Shown: positions 12,090 through 24,864, counted from the stretch's first letter. The stretch: DNA of 64,000 bases from Suillus spraguei (GCA_016800925.1 JABCPU010000077.1:152356-216355), one strand, 5' to 3'. A program made the numbers and translations. The notes: generated from the sequence alone by a model not told the origin.

Positions 12090-13466
12090 TTCCATAGTAG
12101 TGATGCGGAAGTCCGGTTCAGAACTTCGGTTCGAACCTGAACCTTCTGAACTTCGGTTCGAACCTGAACCTTCTGAACCGGACCGTCGGTCCGGTCCGAC
12201 GTTCGACATGCTCTCAGGACCGAATGTGTCATTACGTTCGGCGTTCGGCTGATGCCTGAAAGTTCCGAACCCGTCCAAACCCGTCTGAATGCGTTCGAAC
12301 CGTTCCTACATCTGTATATGATCCACTCGATGTCCTCAGGCTTATTGCTATCCATCTATCCTAATATTTTCTCTGATTGTCTGGCAACAAATTCAATATG
12401 GCCATTGTCAGTCCTGGGAACATTGAATGACCAAGAACGACTCTTTAGGACCAAAACACTCAATGCATGTCTATTAGCGATGTCTGACTTCGTCGGTAAT
12501 CTACTCAATGTTTCGGTAAGCTCACTGTCCATCATTATTCGGATTACAATCTAATTTATGTCCAGAACCTATCTTCGGATGCTCATTCAGGTACTTAATT
12601 ACATGGCAACAATATGTTCAAGGTGTGTCACATTTTGCTAATCTCTTACCACAAATTTTGGTATAAATGATCTACTACAGGTACAATATTCACTCCTCTG
12701 GCTGTGAGAATGGGTGTGCACTTGGATCTGATGGCAACTCAAAGACGCAAGCGCCATTGATTGGTACAATGACCTGGATGATGACACCCCTTTTCCTGCT
12801 CCACCTCCACCTCCAGCATCTGCTTTTGTATCTTGTTGCTCAGGTCGAGCTCTCAAACCGACAGAGAAAATCTGCAAAGCTGCCAACACAGCTCCAGCCA
12901 AACGATTGGCTCCAGCGCCTCCTCCCTCTCCAATAATGCCGCCTTAGACAAAGTTGAAGTCAATGGGGTAACTACAGATGCAGCAACCGACGATGAAGAC
13001 AGTCCATCAATGTACCAGGAAACCAAGGCGATGGGGGATGCAGACCGTGAGGTACTAGTTTTAATCTTTATTTCTGACATTAGGCTAATTGTCTCAGCAG
13101 GGGGCCAGATGATGCAAAAGTGACTTGATGGCCGACATCCAGACCATTTTCACTCGAAACAGGCATGTTCAGGCTGCAGCAGATGCAGTGGCTCATGTGG
13201 AACCTCTAGCCACTGTGACTGCTGATGATCTTGATCTTAGTACTACAGATGCATAGTCTCCATGTAATATATACAATTGACCTAGCCCTAACCTCATGCT
13301 TAACGTCTGAACGCAAACGGACGTGAACCAGACGTCCTGAATGTGTTCGAGGATGTCCGGTCCAATGTTCAGCTCAGCAGCTGAACCAAATGTGCAGTCA
13401 CTTTGGTGTTCGCAAAAGTTTCTCTTGAACCGGACTGAACCGGACTTCCACATCACTATTCCATAG
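12090..13466. mobile_element. Non-autonomous hAT-type element with 8-bp target duplication
   Basis: The element spans 12098-13458. Its ends are inverted repeats starting TAGTGATGYGGAAGTCCGG (left 12098-12121, right 13435-13458), with one mismatch in 24. It is flanked by perfect 8-bp direct repeats TTCCATAG at 12090-12097 and 13459-13466. An 8-bp duplication with termini of this type is the hallmark of the hAT superfamily. No transposase domain is visible inside. Subterminal regions are rich in GGTTCGAACC- and GTCCGGT-like palindromes, including two tandem copies of a 27-bp unit at 12121-12174. The middle (about 12660-13260) has coding-like frames broken by shifts, possibly captured or decayed coding DNA. 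Confidence 0.85.
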
Positions 13467-14930
13467 AGATGCCAACCTATTATGAATGTACCTTGGTAGA
13501 ACGGACGTCCACGTCAGTGTTAAAGCTAGTGTAGTGAACGTTGCTAAGGAGAGCGACGTCCAAGGATCTCCCGGTTGTCGACTCTACCACTGACTCATCA
13601 CAAAACTTGCTCATGTGGCATGTGACCACTGACAAGAAGCTCCAGGTCAACTTGAACAAGCATCTGCCAACATGCATCCATGTAAGCTTGCTCCCAGTCT
13701 TTCCTATGTCATGGTTCCTAGTCTGCTTGTGGCATCGGCGCTGGTTGCACTCACCCTCTGTGACGAGGCTCTGGTCATATGCTCTTGAGGGTTGGCCACC
13801 CATCCTTGGAACACTAGAGAGAAGCCTCCTGGAGGAGGGGGTCTCTCAGACTATATATGCGCTATGTTAAGACTGTACTCAAGGGGTGAAAGATCTGAAG
13901 GGCTTTGGCCTCAGTTCGTGCACTGTGCCCCTTGTCCAAGTAATGCCCCTTATTTCAGAGAGGAGATATATGTCTGAAGATCTGGAAGGAGTTGCGTAGC
14001 GGATCCGGACGTCTGAAGGTATCGGATATGGTACGTCCGAAGGTTATCCGGAGTGCAGGGATGGAAAGAGGACTAAGGCTAGCTTCGGAACGGATTCCTA
14101 ACTAGAAACTGACAGAGGTAGACTATCCAAAGATAGAGTTGGAGATATAGACTATAGGAATAATCCCAAGTCTCGGAAGGTGACTTTGAGTGGAAAGTGA
14201 CTCAAGTCCGAAGGAAGCGGAATGAGCAGAATCTAAGATGATATTCAAACTAAGGTTCTACGGAGATCTACAAGTGGTTTATATACGGTAAGTATCTAAG
14301 ACGGATAATCACAAGTCCAGGGACTGAGGGCTATGTACAAAGTGTAACGGAAGTCTATTAGTTAATGCGCAGTGGATCAGTAAGCACAAATTGAAATGAA
14401 ACACAGGTAAAGATCAGTGACACAGGAAGGAATTATACACAGCCGGAGTACCGGAAACAGGATGAGTGATGAAAAGGAGATAGATGCAGATATACACAAG
14501 GGAGATAGAGTGCGAGAAGTGAGCACATTTGGATGAGCGATCCAGACAGGATCTGTGGACCAGATGGAAATAGAATCGATCAGATCTGATCAGATATGGT
14601 CGGATCTGGGATCAGAAGTATGGTATATGACACGCTACATCATCACTGAAAACCACTTAGCACAATATGACATTGCTTATATCATAATCCCAACCAGTTA
14701 TGGCATACTAGTATAATGGAATATAATAGTTGATCAAACATATGTCATATTATCAGCCCATACTGTCATATTGATATATCAAACTGGCTTATTAGCCAAA
14801 AACCCTGATACATCATTCAGTTTAGCCATCCACTATGGCACTGCCCAGGTTGATGTATCCTTGGTGAATCCCAGGTATACATCATTCCCAGCATATTTTC
14901 ACATTTTTGGCCACCTATACCTCCCCACAA
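13467..14930. other. Unassigned region, no gene recognised
   Basis: A frame of about 109 codons at 13541-13870 shows no family pattern. From about 13980 to 14620 the composition becomes GA-rich with repeated GGATCC/GGATCTG-like words and no long frame. This looks like old repeat-derived DNA, but I cannot assign a family. Confidence 0.35.
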
Positions 14931-16255
14931 TGGATGACTTTCCATAGGCTGAAATATTCTGATTAGAATATACTGGAGTCTCAAAATTTACCAAACATTG
15001 CCGATATGTTAATCTATACTGGAATAATCCCCGTATGCTCATTCAATTAAATTTAGTCTGGTTCTTGATGGACGATATCCTTGCAAACCAGCAGCTGCTT
15101 CTCAACGAAGACGAGGCTAAACTCTTCGATGATGATGAAAGATTTAAGGTGCTCGCTGCTGTTATTATTGCTGGGAGTGAGGTATCACGACAAGAGCGCA
15201 TTGACACTTGGCACCCACATCATTTGTACCTTTGCAACCCCAACTACTTCCAAATCCTCGCATCAATACCCCATGGAAGGTGCTATATGACAGTCAACAT
15301 GATAGAGCCTTCATCACTACAATGGGTGTTGATGTGTCCACCTTCTCTTTGCTACTTACTGCAGGCTTTGCGCAAGCATGGTATGAGACACCAATTCCTC
15401 GTGAGGATGTCTCTGCACATGAAACTTCAAGGATAGATAAACGCTCCCTTGATGCTGCAGGGGCACTTGGGCTTGTGCTACACTATCTTAACTCTACTAT
15501 CCAAAGTCATCGCATGCATATGCGTTTCCTGCCCATCATAGCGCAACTGAGGAATCGCCTGGCTACGAGGGACAATCATGGATTGGGAGGGGGCAATGTC
15601 AGACATTTGAGCAACTAAATATGTTTAGGTACTTACCTTGTGGCTACTGGTACATGACCTTTATATGATAGAAGTGTTTGTTGAGCTGTCGGATGCAAGG
15701 GGTGGGCATATTCATAGTAAAATAAATAGTGAAGGACCCTGCACTGGTAACAGTGCAACCGAGCGCGCAAAGCCAAAATGGAGGAGATACAAGGGTGCCA
15801 ACTTTCGTTTGCGAGATAATGAAGAAAATTTCACATATAGAGCGCGAGGATTTAGTCACTAAGTTGCATTGGGGAAGATTGTAGGTACTGGTGGCAGACA
15901 GGTCAAGTAGTAGCTCCATACAGGGTGTAAATAACTGAGCATGTTGTACTGGACACCTAGATAGTGGTGGGAGAGAGAGAGAGCATACGTGGAAAAAGGT
16001 TGAAACATACCTTGGTATTGCTGCGCAAGGTGCCGCATTGCTAGAGCAAGGCTGATTATGTCAGCATATATCACTGGCGTTAGTGGCCTAAAACGGATGG
16101 AAGTCATCTGTAAAGTCTATTGGGGGGGGTAGATGACACACGATTACAAACTGACTGAAAATGAACAGCGGCATCATGGCACACCTGCCTAATAAGGGTA
16201 AATATATGATATGATATTCTAATCAGAATATTTCAGCCTACAGAAAGTCATCCAA
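14931..16255. mobile_element. Harbinger-like element remnant bounded by 41-bp inverted repeats
   Basis: The repeats at 14931-14971 and 16215-16255 are inverse copies with 39 of 41 positions equal, starting TGGATGACTTTC and containing ATTCTGATTAGAAT. A transposase fragment lies between them. No matching target duplication is seen next to the repeats. Outside both ends there is a further similar segment in direct orientation (a GGCCACCTA word and a CCCCACAA word), so the true borders may lie further out. Confidence 0.5.
15069..15620 (+). pseudogene. N-terminal fragment of a Harbinger/DDE_Tnp4-like transposase
   Basis: The frame from ATG 15069 (MDDILANQQLL) continues, after a one-base shift near 15230, as PRINTPWKVLYDSQHDRAF, ITTMGVDVSTFSLLL and RSLDAAGALGLVLHYL. 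This series is characteristic of the region N-terminal to the catalytic domain in basidiomycete PIF/Harbinger-like DDE superfamily endonucleases. The expected DDE catalytic part is missing: after HYLNST the sequence no longer matches the family and the frame stops at about 15618. The element is therefore internally deleted and cannot be autonomous. The family call rests on recalled motif patterns, not on a search. Confidence 0.65.
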
Positions 16256-17020
16256 TATTCTCACACTCCATAGCTCCGCATTTTGGGCCACCTACTGTGG
16301 GAATTTCCCCACAACACCAAAAACATCGCCCATTCTGGGAATCTCCACAATATCAATTGTTCCCACACCCTCCCCACCTTACTGCAGCTTCACCACTACA
16401 CCACAATAAGCCCCCCCTGTATCTAAGTAGTAGTTTGGTATAAATATGTATAATATAATGTAATCGACCGCTTTTTTTGTTTATTTGTATGTCTCCTCCT
16501 CCTCCAGGGGCCATTCAAAATAGGTTAGGGTATAGAACACTTTCGCAATTTTGCCTCTTTAACAGGGAAGTGTTCTAGAATGTTCAGACCATGTTTAAGA
16601 GTATATATGAAGAGATTCCCATCTTTATTTGACCCCCTGAAGCGCCCTACATCAATAAATATAGCATATATACAGGAAAATACAAAATATGTTCTCATGT
16701 GTTAATTTATAGGTACAGAGCCTCTGAAACATGATTCCCATCATCTGTCGAATGTTATGAACAATGTATCAGGAGCTCAGGACCATAGGATAAGACCTTG
16801 TTGTGTAGTGCATCCCCCCTCTCCTGATGGTTTACCTCCTGTGAAAATTTTTCCTGCAGGACCGAACCTCAAGGAGGGTGTGTGGTCTATTCCTATGCAT
16901 ATTTAAAGTATATCTATCAGGTAGATACTCTAAGAAACCTATAGTATCCTTCTACAGGAGCAACAACTTGACAAATCACATTTTTCACAAGTTTGATGTT
17001 TCTTACCAGTGTTGTTACTA
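16256..17020. other. Intergenic, AT-rich, no gene recognised
   Basis: No convincing coding frame. It holds short pyrimidine- and purine-rich stretches and lies between the Harbinger-like remnant and the hAT element. Confidence 0.35.
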
Positions 17021-18861
17021 ACCTGTTAAAAGAGTTATAACTTAACCCAGTTATAACCAGTTAAGAGGTTAGTTAAATGGATGTCCGATTTTGGGAGGGT
17101 TAGTAGGGCTAATGACTAGGGGTTAATTGAGTTAATTGGGGGTCGACAAACTTTTAATCATTATCATTGATCTCTCTGATTCTCTCTGTGCCATCCCTCT
17201 GGGACCATATTGCCTCTCTAAGCTGCTTCAATGGCTAGGGAGAAGTCCTGGCTATGGGATCATTTTCATCAAGGCAGTACAAAGGTCGATAAAGTGCACT
17301 GGCAGGCATGCTGTAAATATTGTGTCAAAGTGAAGGCTAAGGATCTCACAAATGCTGATCAGCAGGCTGTTGCACATGGCATACTGCAGGATGTCAGAAC
17401 CCCCATAATTTTGATGCAGGAAGGTGAATTGATGTGTTACATAAACAATTAATATAATACTAACATACTCAAATTATAGCATGCGATAACGTCCCTCATA
17501 TTGCTGGAAAGGTGGAAATAATGGCAAACCATCTGTTGTGTTATCAATATGTCCCTGGCAATGTCAAGACTAATGCTGAAACCTTTAAACATGGAAAAAA
17601 GCGGCAGGCTGATGACGATGACGATGAAGGACCTTCCATTAAACCACAACTTGCCTCCACCAGTAGTGGCACTACAATGGCAGAGGAAAGAGCTATTATT
17701 CCGAAGACTCAAAAGCAACAGAAGTTCAATGTTATTGCTGCAAAAGTCATCCCATTTGGTCCAAGCAAGCAGGAAGCATTTTCTCAACAATTACTGCAAG
17801 CATGCATCTCTGTAGGCTGGTCCTTCAATTCTATTACTGATCCTGAAGTTCAAAAACTCTTTCACGATTATATTCCCAGAGCTATAATTCCAACAAGGCA
17901 GGCTTTATCAGGAAAAATCCTTCAGGCAGAAGTCACCAGGGTTGAGGGAGAGATCAAAAACACCTTCGTAAGGGTGCTTATTCAGTCCTTTCTGGTGACA
18001 GCTGGAGGGATTTAGCCAAAATACATCAAATTGCTTTTACCCATACTGTTGAACATCGGGTAAGTAAATGTTCAATTTTAGCTGGTCACTTATGCTCATG
18101 GTCAGCTTATAGACATATGTTCTGCATGTCCATGATACATTGGCCAAGAAAAAGACAGGTCAACTCGTATTTGAGCTAATGGAGGAAGAATACAATTATG
18201 TCAAAGATACTCTGCTTCTAACCATGATCGGTGTTTGTGGGGATGCTGGTGGAGATGAGAAGCGAGGCCGCCTCCTCTTCTTACAAAAAATACCCATGGA
18301 TGCTTGTTACAGACTGCTGGAGTCATCAGGTGCATATATTCCCAAACTTGGGGAACTGCATCTAATGTTCGAACAAGATAAACCTTATTTTGGGTGATTA
18401 TTACAAGGCCAATGATGATATTACTGTGGCCGTTGATCAAGCTAATGAGATCATCAAATGGTTCAATAATCACTCATTTGCCCTGGGACTACTGAATGGG
18501 GAGCAGATGTCGATGTTCCAAATTCTCGCACTTATCCTGCCTGTTGTAACCCGCTGAACTTCACATTTTTGTTTGCTATCTCGACTTCTTGAAATATCCA
18601 AGGCACTCAAAGTGACAGCAATGAAACATGAAGACAAGCTTCTGGTAGTTGCAGGGAAGGGTCGCCGAGCTAAAGATAAGGCTCACAAAATACTTGACCG
18701 TGTTTCAGATGACACTTTCTGGAAAACACTCATTCAGCTCAAGACTCATATTGAACCACTTGCCATTGCTGTTAATGTCTCGCAACGCTCAAACACACGC
18801 TGTGATCAAGTCTTACTCCTTCTTGGCAAACTCTACCACACCTACATAAGTCTCCACATCA

Positions 18862-19158
18862 TGTTACAATCGTACGTGCCCCTATTCATTTTCCTTTGTT
18901 CCTTTCTTGTATATCTTGTCACGTGACTCTGACTCATATGCTCAATGCATTTGTATGATACATGTCTTCCTTATTAGGATACACAGTTACGTTCTCACGG
19001 TTACTTGGTCTGTGTGCACATATTGGTCTATTTAAGCACAGTGTACTTGTAGTAGATTCCCTACTTTAATCTTACTGGGTTTTACCTGGAATCTCCTTCG
19101 CTTAGGTCTCCAACCTAAGTCATCTTGAATCGTCTCTAAGTCTAAGCACTCCTTAGCC
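18862..19158 (+). repeat. 5' LTR of Gypsy copy 1, truncated
   Basis: The first 297 bp match the 3' LTR at 25434-25907, then the sequence jumps from CCTTAGCC straight into gag codons. The remaining about 177 bp of the LTR, the primer-binding site and the gag start are gone. A CTATTTAAG TATA-like box is retained in the LTR. Confidence 0.9.
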
Positions 19159-19749
19159 AAATCTTGGAAAGAACAGTTCCTAGAACATGCCCAATCAACC
19201 GACACCTCTGGACAAAAAGTTGGTTATGGGACGATGGTGGATTTTATGAAAAGTTTCAAAGAAGCCTTCGAGCCAGTGGATACCAAAGGCACCACACTCA
19301 CGAAACTCCGAGACCTTAAACAAGGAACTGGAGATCTCCACACCTATGTCACTGACTTTGAGGCACTTGCAGCCAAGGCTCAGATCACCGACAATGCAAC
19401 GAATATCCAGTTCTTCCAAGACGGCCTTAATTGGGGTATCCTTACAAAGCTTTTCGCAACAGGAGATGTCTCCGAAATATTCAGAGAAGTTGTGCTGCAA
19501 TGCGTTGCTATTGACAACGCCCATCATCGGCTTCAAGCCATGAGGACACGTCATGCTCCACAACAGAAGAAGAAGAACTACAGGAATGCACGGTATATTC
19601 CGAACCGTGATTCTAACGCAATGGTCGTAGATCGAATCTCTGATATGGAGAGATCCGAATGCATGAAGAAAGGACAATGCTTTGGATGCAAGAAGACAGG
19701 ACACCGCATCCATAATTGTCCTGAAAGAAAGAAGAAGACTCCGCTCTGA
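19156..19749 (+). pseudogene. Gag remnant of Gypsy copy 1, with CCHC zinc knuckle
   Basis: Matches codons from about residue 60 of the copy 2 gag onward (AKSWKEQFLEHAQST-type start, then a helical capsid region with TYVTDFEALAAKAQI) and ends with a zinc knuckle CFGCKKTGHRIHNC (C-x2-C-x4-H-x4-C) near 19678-19719. The N-terminal part is missing through the LTR-gag deletion. Zinc knuckles of gag bind the element's RNA during packaging. Confidence 0.88.
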
Positions 19750-19789
19750 CAAACCGAAGTCAAAGGAGAAGAAGAAGAAGAAGAAACAG

Positions 19790-20290
19790 TAAGATGGATT
19801 GTTCAGGATTTTTGATGTGGAGAAACAAAGACTTGACATATGTTTCTCCCAATGTATTACTAAGACTTGTACGCGCTGTAGGTGAAAGAAAAGAACTTCG
19901 TGTCCCTATCACCCTCCACTCACATACTCGCTTGAAATCCGTCGACACCACCGCTGTTATCGATTCAGGAGCAGCAGGAACATTCATCTCTGAGGAGTTT
20001 GTGAAACTCCATCAAATCACATGACGAAAACTCAAAACACCATTTCGAGTTACTATGGCAGATGGAACTCTTATCAAAGGAGGACCGAACACACACTACT
20101 GTCTTCTGGTGGTCAAAATTGATGAATGAACCATGTATGGGAAATTCAACATCACCAAATTAGGAAGAAGAGATCAAATCCTTCTTGGAATTCCATGGTT
20201 ACGAGCAATGAACCCAATCATAGATTGGGCTGCTGAAACACTTATCCTTTCGCGGACAGAGAAATCAGATGAAATCAAAACTGATTTAGA
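19790..20290 (+). pseudogene. Retroviral-type aspartic protease domain, Gypsy copy 1
   Basis: The active-site motif AVIDSGAAGTFIS lies near 19950-19990, and IDW.AETL-type sequence follows at about 20220. Two TGA codons (about 20023 and 20125) correspond to CGA (Arg) in copy 2, so the domain cannot be translated through. The enzyme would process Gag-Pol. Confidence 0.85.
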
Positions 20291-21059
20291 CATGGATCGA
20301 AAGAAGAACGGGTTGCCCCGACTCTTCAATCATCATACCAGATGGCAACATCCCATCTTCCGAAACCTTTCATCGCTTCTCCTATTGATGCCCTGAAGAC
20401 CAGAACCAGAAGTACGAATGCCACGTACTATAGACCCACTCCACATGTCAACTGCCAAGGCAGTATCACCGATTCCTCGCGGAAAAGCGCAAGAATGAAT
20501 CCGAACCCGAGCATCAGGTCGGACAAGAACCTATTGAGCAACGGCCAATAGAGAACAGAAACATGGAAAAGGAAAACAGAAGAAGAATCCCAGGGCGAGC
20601 ACCAACGTACCGAAACTATCCAAGTTCTTTGTTCCCCGAAAACTCTTTCAGCTTCAATTGAAGAAATCCCTGATAAGAAGAACCCGTGCCCTCGTTGATC
20701 CAACAGAGGATGATGACAATTCAACACCCTGCACGATGTCTGGCACGCACCAGAAGTGCGAGAAATTTCTCGTATGAACTAGGGATGGAGAATTTCTTGT
20801 GGAGTACGATACCGATGGAGTCAGCATGAGGATTATAGAGGAAGTATCCATGGATACACCCTTGACGCGTGATGGAACTTCTCAACTCGAACAATCCTCC
20901 CCCTACTCCACAATTCCCTTCCCCTCCGAAATATAGTAACAAAGCTCAGGAATTCGCCACGGATGAGAAGGAAAAGAAAAAGAAATCCTTCGAAGAATTG
21001 GTCCCGATTATTTGCACGACTTCGCAGACGTCTTTGCTAAAGACGGATTGAACAAACTA

Positions 21060-22380
21060 CCCCCGAACGCCCTGGTATGATCATCGGATTGACACTAAAC
21101 CCGGTTTTATCCCTCGCACGTCTAAGGTTTACCCGCTATCGGAAAAGAATGCGCTGCCGTCAAAACGTTTATCGATGAAAACGTTGCGAAAGGTTTCATC
21201 TCAGAATCGAAGTCACCCCAAGCCAGTGGCTTCTTCTTTGTGGGAAAGAAGAGTGGAGAATTGCGTCCCTGTCAAGATTACCGCTACATCAATGATTGGA
21301 CAGTCAAGAACACCTATCCGCTCCCACTTCCTATTCCCTTGTCGCACGCCTTCACAAGCACAGTTCTTTACGAAAATGGATATCCGGTCCGGTTATAACA
21401 ATATTCGCATCCATCCTGATGATAGGTGGAAAGCTGCTTTTACTACGGAATTCGGCCTCTTTGAACCAAACATCATGTTTTTGGCCTCTGTAATTCCCCA
21501 GCAACTTTTCAAGCATACATGAATCGCACCTTTCAACAAGAAATCAATGAAGGATGGATGGTTATCTACATGGACGATATCCTGATTTTCTCTACAACAT
21601 GGCAGAACACGCGAACGGACAAGACAGTTTTGATGAAAGATACGAAAGGAACACTTGTTCCTAAACCAGAGAAATGCACCTTCGATGCAGAAGAAGTGGA
21701 ATACCTTGGAATGATAATTCCCCCGGACAAGTTGCTATGGATACCGCCAAGACCAAGGGAATCTCCGAATGGCCAGTCCCAAATCTGTAAAAGATGTTCG
21801 GTCATTCCTTGGCTTTTGCAACTTCTACCGCACGTTCATTTCCCACTATTCCGACATCGCTCGACCCCTTATCGATTTGACAAAGAAAGATAAGGCCTTC
21901 GATTGGTCAACCGAATGCATGGACACCTTCGAAGAACTGAAACGTCGCTTTACATCCAACCGGTGCTTCGTAATCCTGATCCGTCCCGACAATTTGCCAT
22001 TGCTACCGACGCTTTGCTCGTAGCAACTGGCGGAGTTCTCCTGCAGACTGATGAAAATGGCATTTATCACCCATGTGCATACCTTTCACAGTCTTTGAAC
22101 CCCGCAGAACGCAATTATCAGATCTTTGATCGGGAACTCCTTGCCGTAATCCGGGCATTAAACGAATGGCGTCATTATCTTGAAGGAAACCCACACCCCG
22201 TCCTGGTATTCACCGACCATAAGAACCTTCTGTACTTTAGAAGTGCACAGAAGCTTACCCATCGCCAAGCACATTGGCAATTGATTTTGTCTATCTATGA
22301 CATTGAACTGCATCACGTTGCAGGTACTAAATCGGCAGTACCTGATGCACTATCTCGCCGACCCGACTACGACTCTGGCA
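21060..22380 (+). pseudogene. Reverse transcriptase and RNase H domains, Gypsy copy 1
   Basis: The RT core is recognisable from [12 protein letters not shown] [14 protein letters not shown] in copy 2 (broken here), [32 protein letters not shown] and the catalytic YMDD box at 21567-21578. The thumb and connection regions (VRSFLGFCNFYRTFISHYS) are at about 21790-21860. RNase H follows with [20 protein letters not shown] and [10 protein letters not shown] (about 22000-22240). At least four frame changes interrupt the polyprotein. Confidence 0.9.
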
Positions 22381-22499
22381 AAGACGATAACGAGGACCAG
22401 ACACTCCTCCCTGACGCTCTATTCGTTCGTCTTATTGATACCGACTTGCAGGATGTTTTATCATCCTCAGACCCTCTCGATGACCCTGTCTTTAAGACA

Positions 22500-23890
22500 G
22501 CATCTGACGCCCTCGATGGCGTGTGCCTTCCACCTATGAAATCGGCACTCTCTGACTGGAAGATTGAGGAGAACGTCCTCTATTTTAAGAACCGCGCCTA
22601 TATTCCTCCGGCGCACCGCCCGATATCTTGAAAAGGTATCATGATAATCCTACTGCGGGACACCCCGGTAGATTCAAAACTGAAGAACTCGTGAAATGGG
22701 AAGCCTGGTGGCCCGCGATGGGCTCTTATATTCGGAAATACGTTGAGGGTTGCGCCCTTTGTCAGCAAATGAAAGCAGATACACATCCTGTTCGGCTCCT
22801 GCTCACGCCTATTCCCTCCTCGGCAGTTCGCCCGTTTTCTCAGGTCTCTGTCGATCTTATCACTGATCTCCCTGTCTCTGGAGGCTTTGACAGTATCATG
22901 GTCATGGTAGACCATGGCCTTATGAAGGGGGTAATTATTATCCCTTGTCTGAAAACCATCACTTCCGAAGGCGTTGCTAAGCTATTTTTGAAACATGTCT
23001 ACCGACGATTTGGACTCCATGACAAAGTCATTTCGGATCGAGGACCGCAATTCCTATCTTGCTTCTCAAAGGAACTTGCCCGACTTCTCGACTATGTCAT
23101 CGCTCCATCCACAGCTTATCACCCACAGACTGATGGTCAAACTGAAAGGCTAAATCAAGAACTTGAAACATACCTTCGCATCTACTGCCGTAACAACCCT
23201 GAAGATTGGGTAGAACACCTACCAATCGCCGAATTCGTCCATAACCACCGAAAACATGATGCAAGGAATGCATCACCCTTCTATTTGATGATGGGATATG
23301 AACCACGCGCTATTCCCCACCTTATCCCTGATTCATCCGTACCCGCAGCAGAAGATCGAGTACGATCTCTGCAGAAGATAAGAGAAGAAGCAATCGCCTG
23401 CCACAACATTGCAATGCAAACGATGGCTGAACGATCCCGAGGAGATAAGTACATCCCGTGGAAGATCGGAGATAAGGTTTGGCTATCTGCCGCTAATCTT
23501 AGACTCAAACTCCCATCAAGGAAACTTGCGCCAAAGCGATATGGACCTTTCCCGATCATCGATGTCTTATCCCCCATCACATTCACACTTGAACTCCCTC
23601 TGCAATGGAAATCCACCCTACTTTCCATGCTTCTGTCTTGTCGTCCTATAGCGAAACGGACGTACACGGTCCGAACTTCCCTGAACCCCCACCTGATATC
23701 ATCGAAGAAGAAGAGGAATATGAAATAGAAGCTATTCTTTCTCACAAAGGAACCGGCACTCGCTGATGCTATCTCGTTTCTTGGAAAGGATATTCATTGG
23801 GAGATAATGAATGGCTCCCAGAAAAGAACTTGAAGAACTCCGCTCGAATCCTGAATGCTTATAAGAAGCAACATGCCCTCTGATTACCTT
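22500..23890 (+). pseudogene. Integrase with C-terminal chromodomain, Gypsy copy 1
   Basis: The H-H-C-C zinc-binding domain (HPGRFKTEELV, then CALCQQMKAD) is at 22660-22790. The D-D-E core shows VDLITDLP (about 22850), SDRGPQF (about 23034) and TERLNQELE (about 23140). The C-terminal chromodomain (YEIEAILSHKGTG, then YLVSWKGY and [10 protein letters not shown], 23720-23880) contains a TGA where copy 2 has CGA. Chromodomains of chromovirus integrases are known to steer integration to marked chromatin. Confidence 0.9.
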
Positions 23891-23934
23891 CAGTCAATCA
23901 ACTGCACTAGCACTTGATCAACTACCAGCATCAA

Positions 23935-24864
23935 ATGTCTTTCCCCACTGCCTATATCACCCCTGTCACCATTGCCAACAATGACTCTGACTTTGGAGCT
24001 GAAAACTATGGAACTCTCACCGCCGAAATCGACAACACTTCCTACATTGAAGCTGCTATCCTCTGTGAGGGACACGCCCTCGAAATTGAAAGAATCCTCA
24101 CTGAAAGAGGTGCTTTCCCTGCCCTACTTATTGTCAACATCATCCGTACTGCAGCCCTTATCGAAGCCACCGCCAAAGACACAACAGAGATTACACTCCG
24201 TCACCGTTTCCTTCATATTCAAAAACGCATTCGTGCTTACGCTATGTTGTTGCTTCCCGATTCTTTTAAGAATGATGTTGAAGAAGCTATTCACATCATT
24301 GCCGAACGTCGAGCAGGCGTTGCTCGACCTCCCTCTCCGCAGGAAGATACGCCACTTCCTATTCCAGCACCCGCTTCTTCGCGCATGTATTCTAGTCTTG
24401 ATGCCTTTGCTGGCTTATGCACTGCTGTGCAAGAAATCGGACAACTCACCAATACGGTTGTCGAAACCATCCAGCAATCAGTCGCTGAAACTAGAGCGGC
24501 CAGAAATTTAGTCGAAGAAGCCATCACTGATCTACAACAAACACAAGCCGACCTCGCTTCTCCACGAACCCCATCTCCTATCGAACAACCAGTTTCACTG
24601 CCCCCCGTCACAGTCTCCCATAACCATCCCGCATGGTTGTATGAACCTTGCACAAAGGAACAGTGTGAGGCCGCTAAGTTACTAGGGATCTCTGCCGCTG
24701 AGTTGGTAACACTCAGCCCTCGACTTCGCGACCTTCATATACATCCTCCAATGTCTATCCCATGGTCATTCGGTCCAATGGATCCTATTTCGCCGGTCTT
24801 AGTAAAGGACTTCGGAATAACCTCCCCTTCCTCCTCTAACAAACTCCTCACAATTGCCAAATGA
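23935..24864 (+). CDS. Accessory ORF3a downstream of pol, Gypsy copy 1
   Basis: An intact frame of about 310 codons from the conserved start MSFPTAYITP (23935; an in-frame ATG at 23914 is not conserved in copy 2). The product is largely helical and acidic, with a central helix-rich part (IEAAILCEGHALEIERILTE, LRHRFLHIQKRIRAYAMLLL), a coiled-coil-like stretch rich in Gln/Glu, and a proline-rich linker. There is no signal peptide or membrane segment, so an envelope role is unlikely. The family was not recognised. The same ORF is open in copy 2 (31481-32410). Its stop codon overlaps the next start as ATGA at 24861-24864. Confidence 0.75.
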   Translation: MSFPTAYITPVTIANNDSDFGAENYGTLTAEIDNTSYIEAAILCEGHALEIERILTERGAFPALLIVNIIRTAALIEATAKDTTEITLRHRFLHIQKRIRAYAMLLLPDSFKNDVEEAIHIIAERRAGVARPPSPQEDTPLPIPAPASSRMYSSLDAFAGLCTAVQEIGQLTNTVVETIQQSVAETRAARNLVEEAITDLQQTQADLASPRTPSPIEQPVSLPPVTVSHNHPAWLYEPCTKEQCEAAKLLGISAAELVTLSPRLRDLHIHPPMSIPWSFGPMDPISPVLVKDFGITSPSSSNKLLTIAK

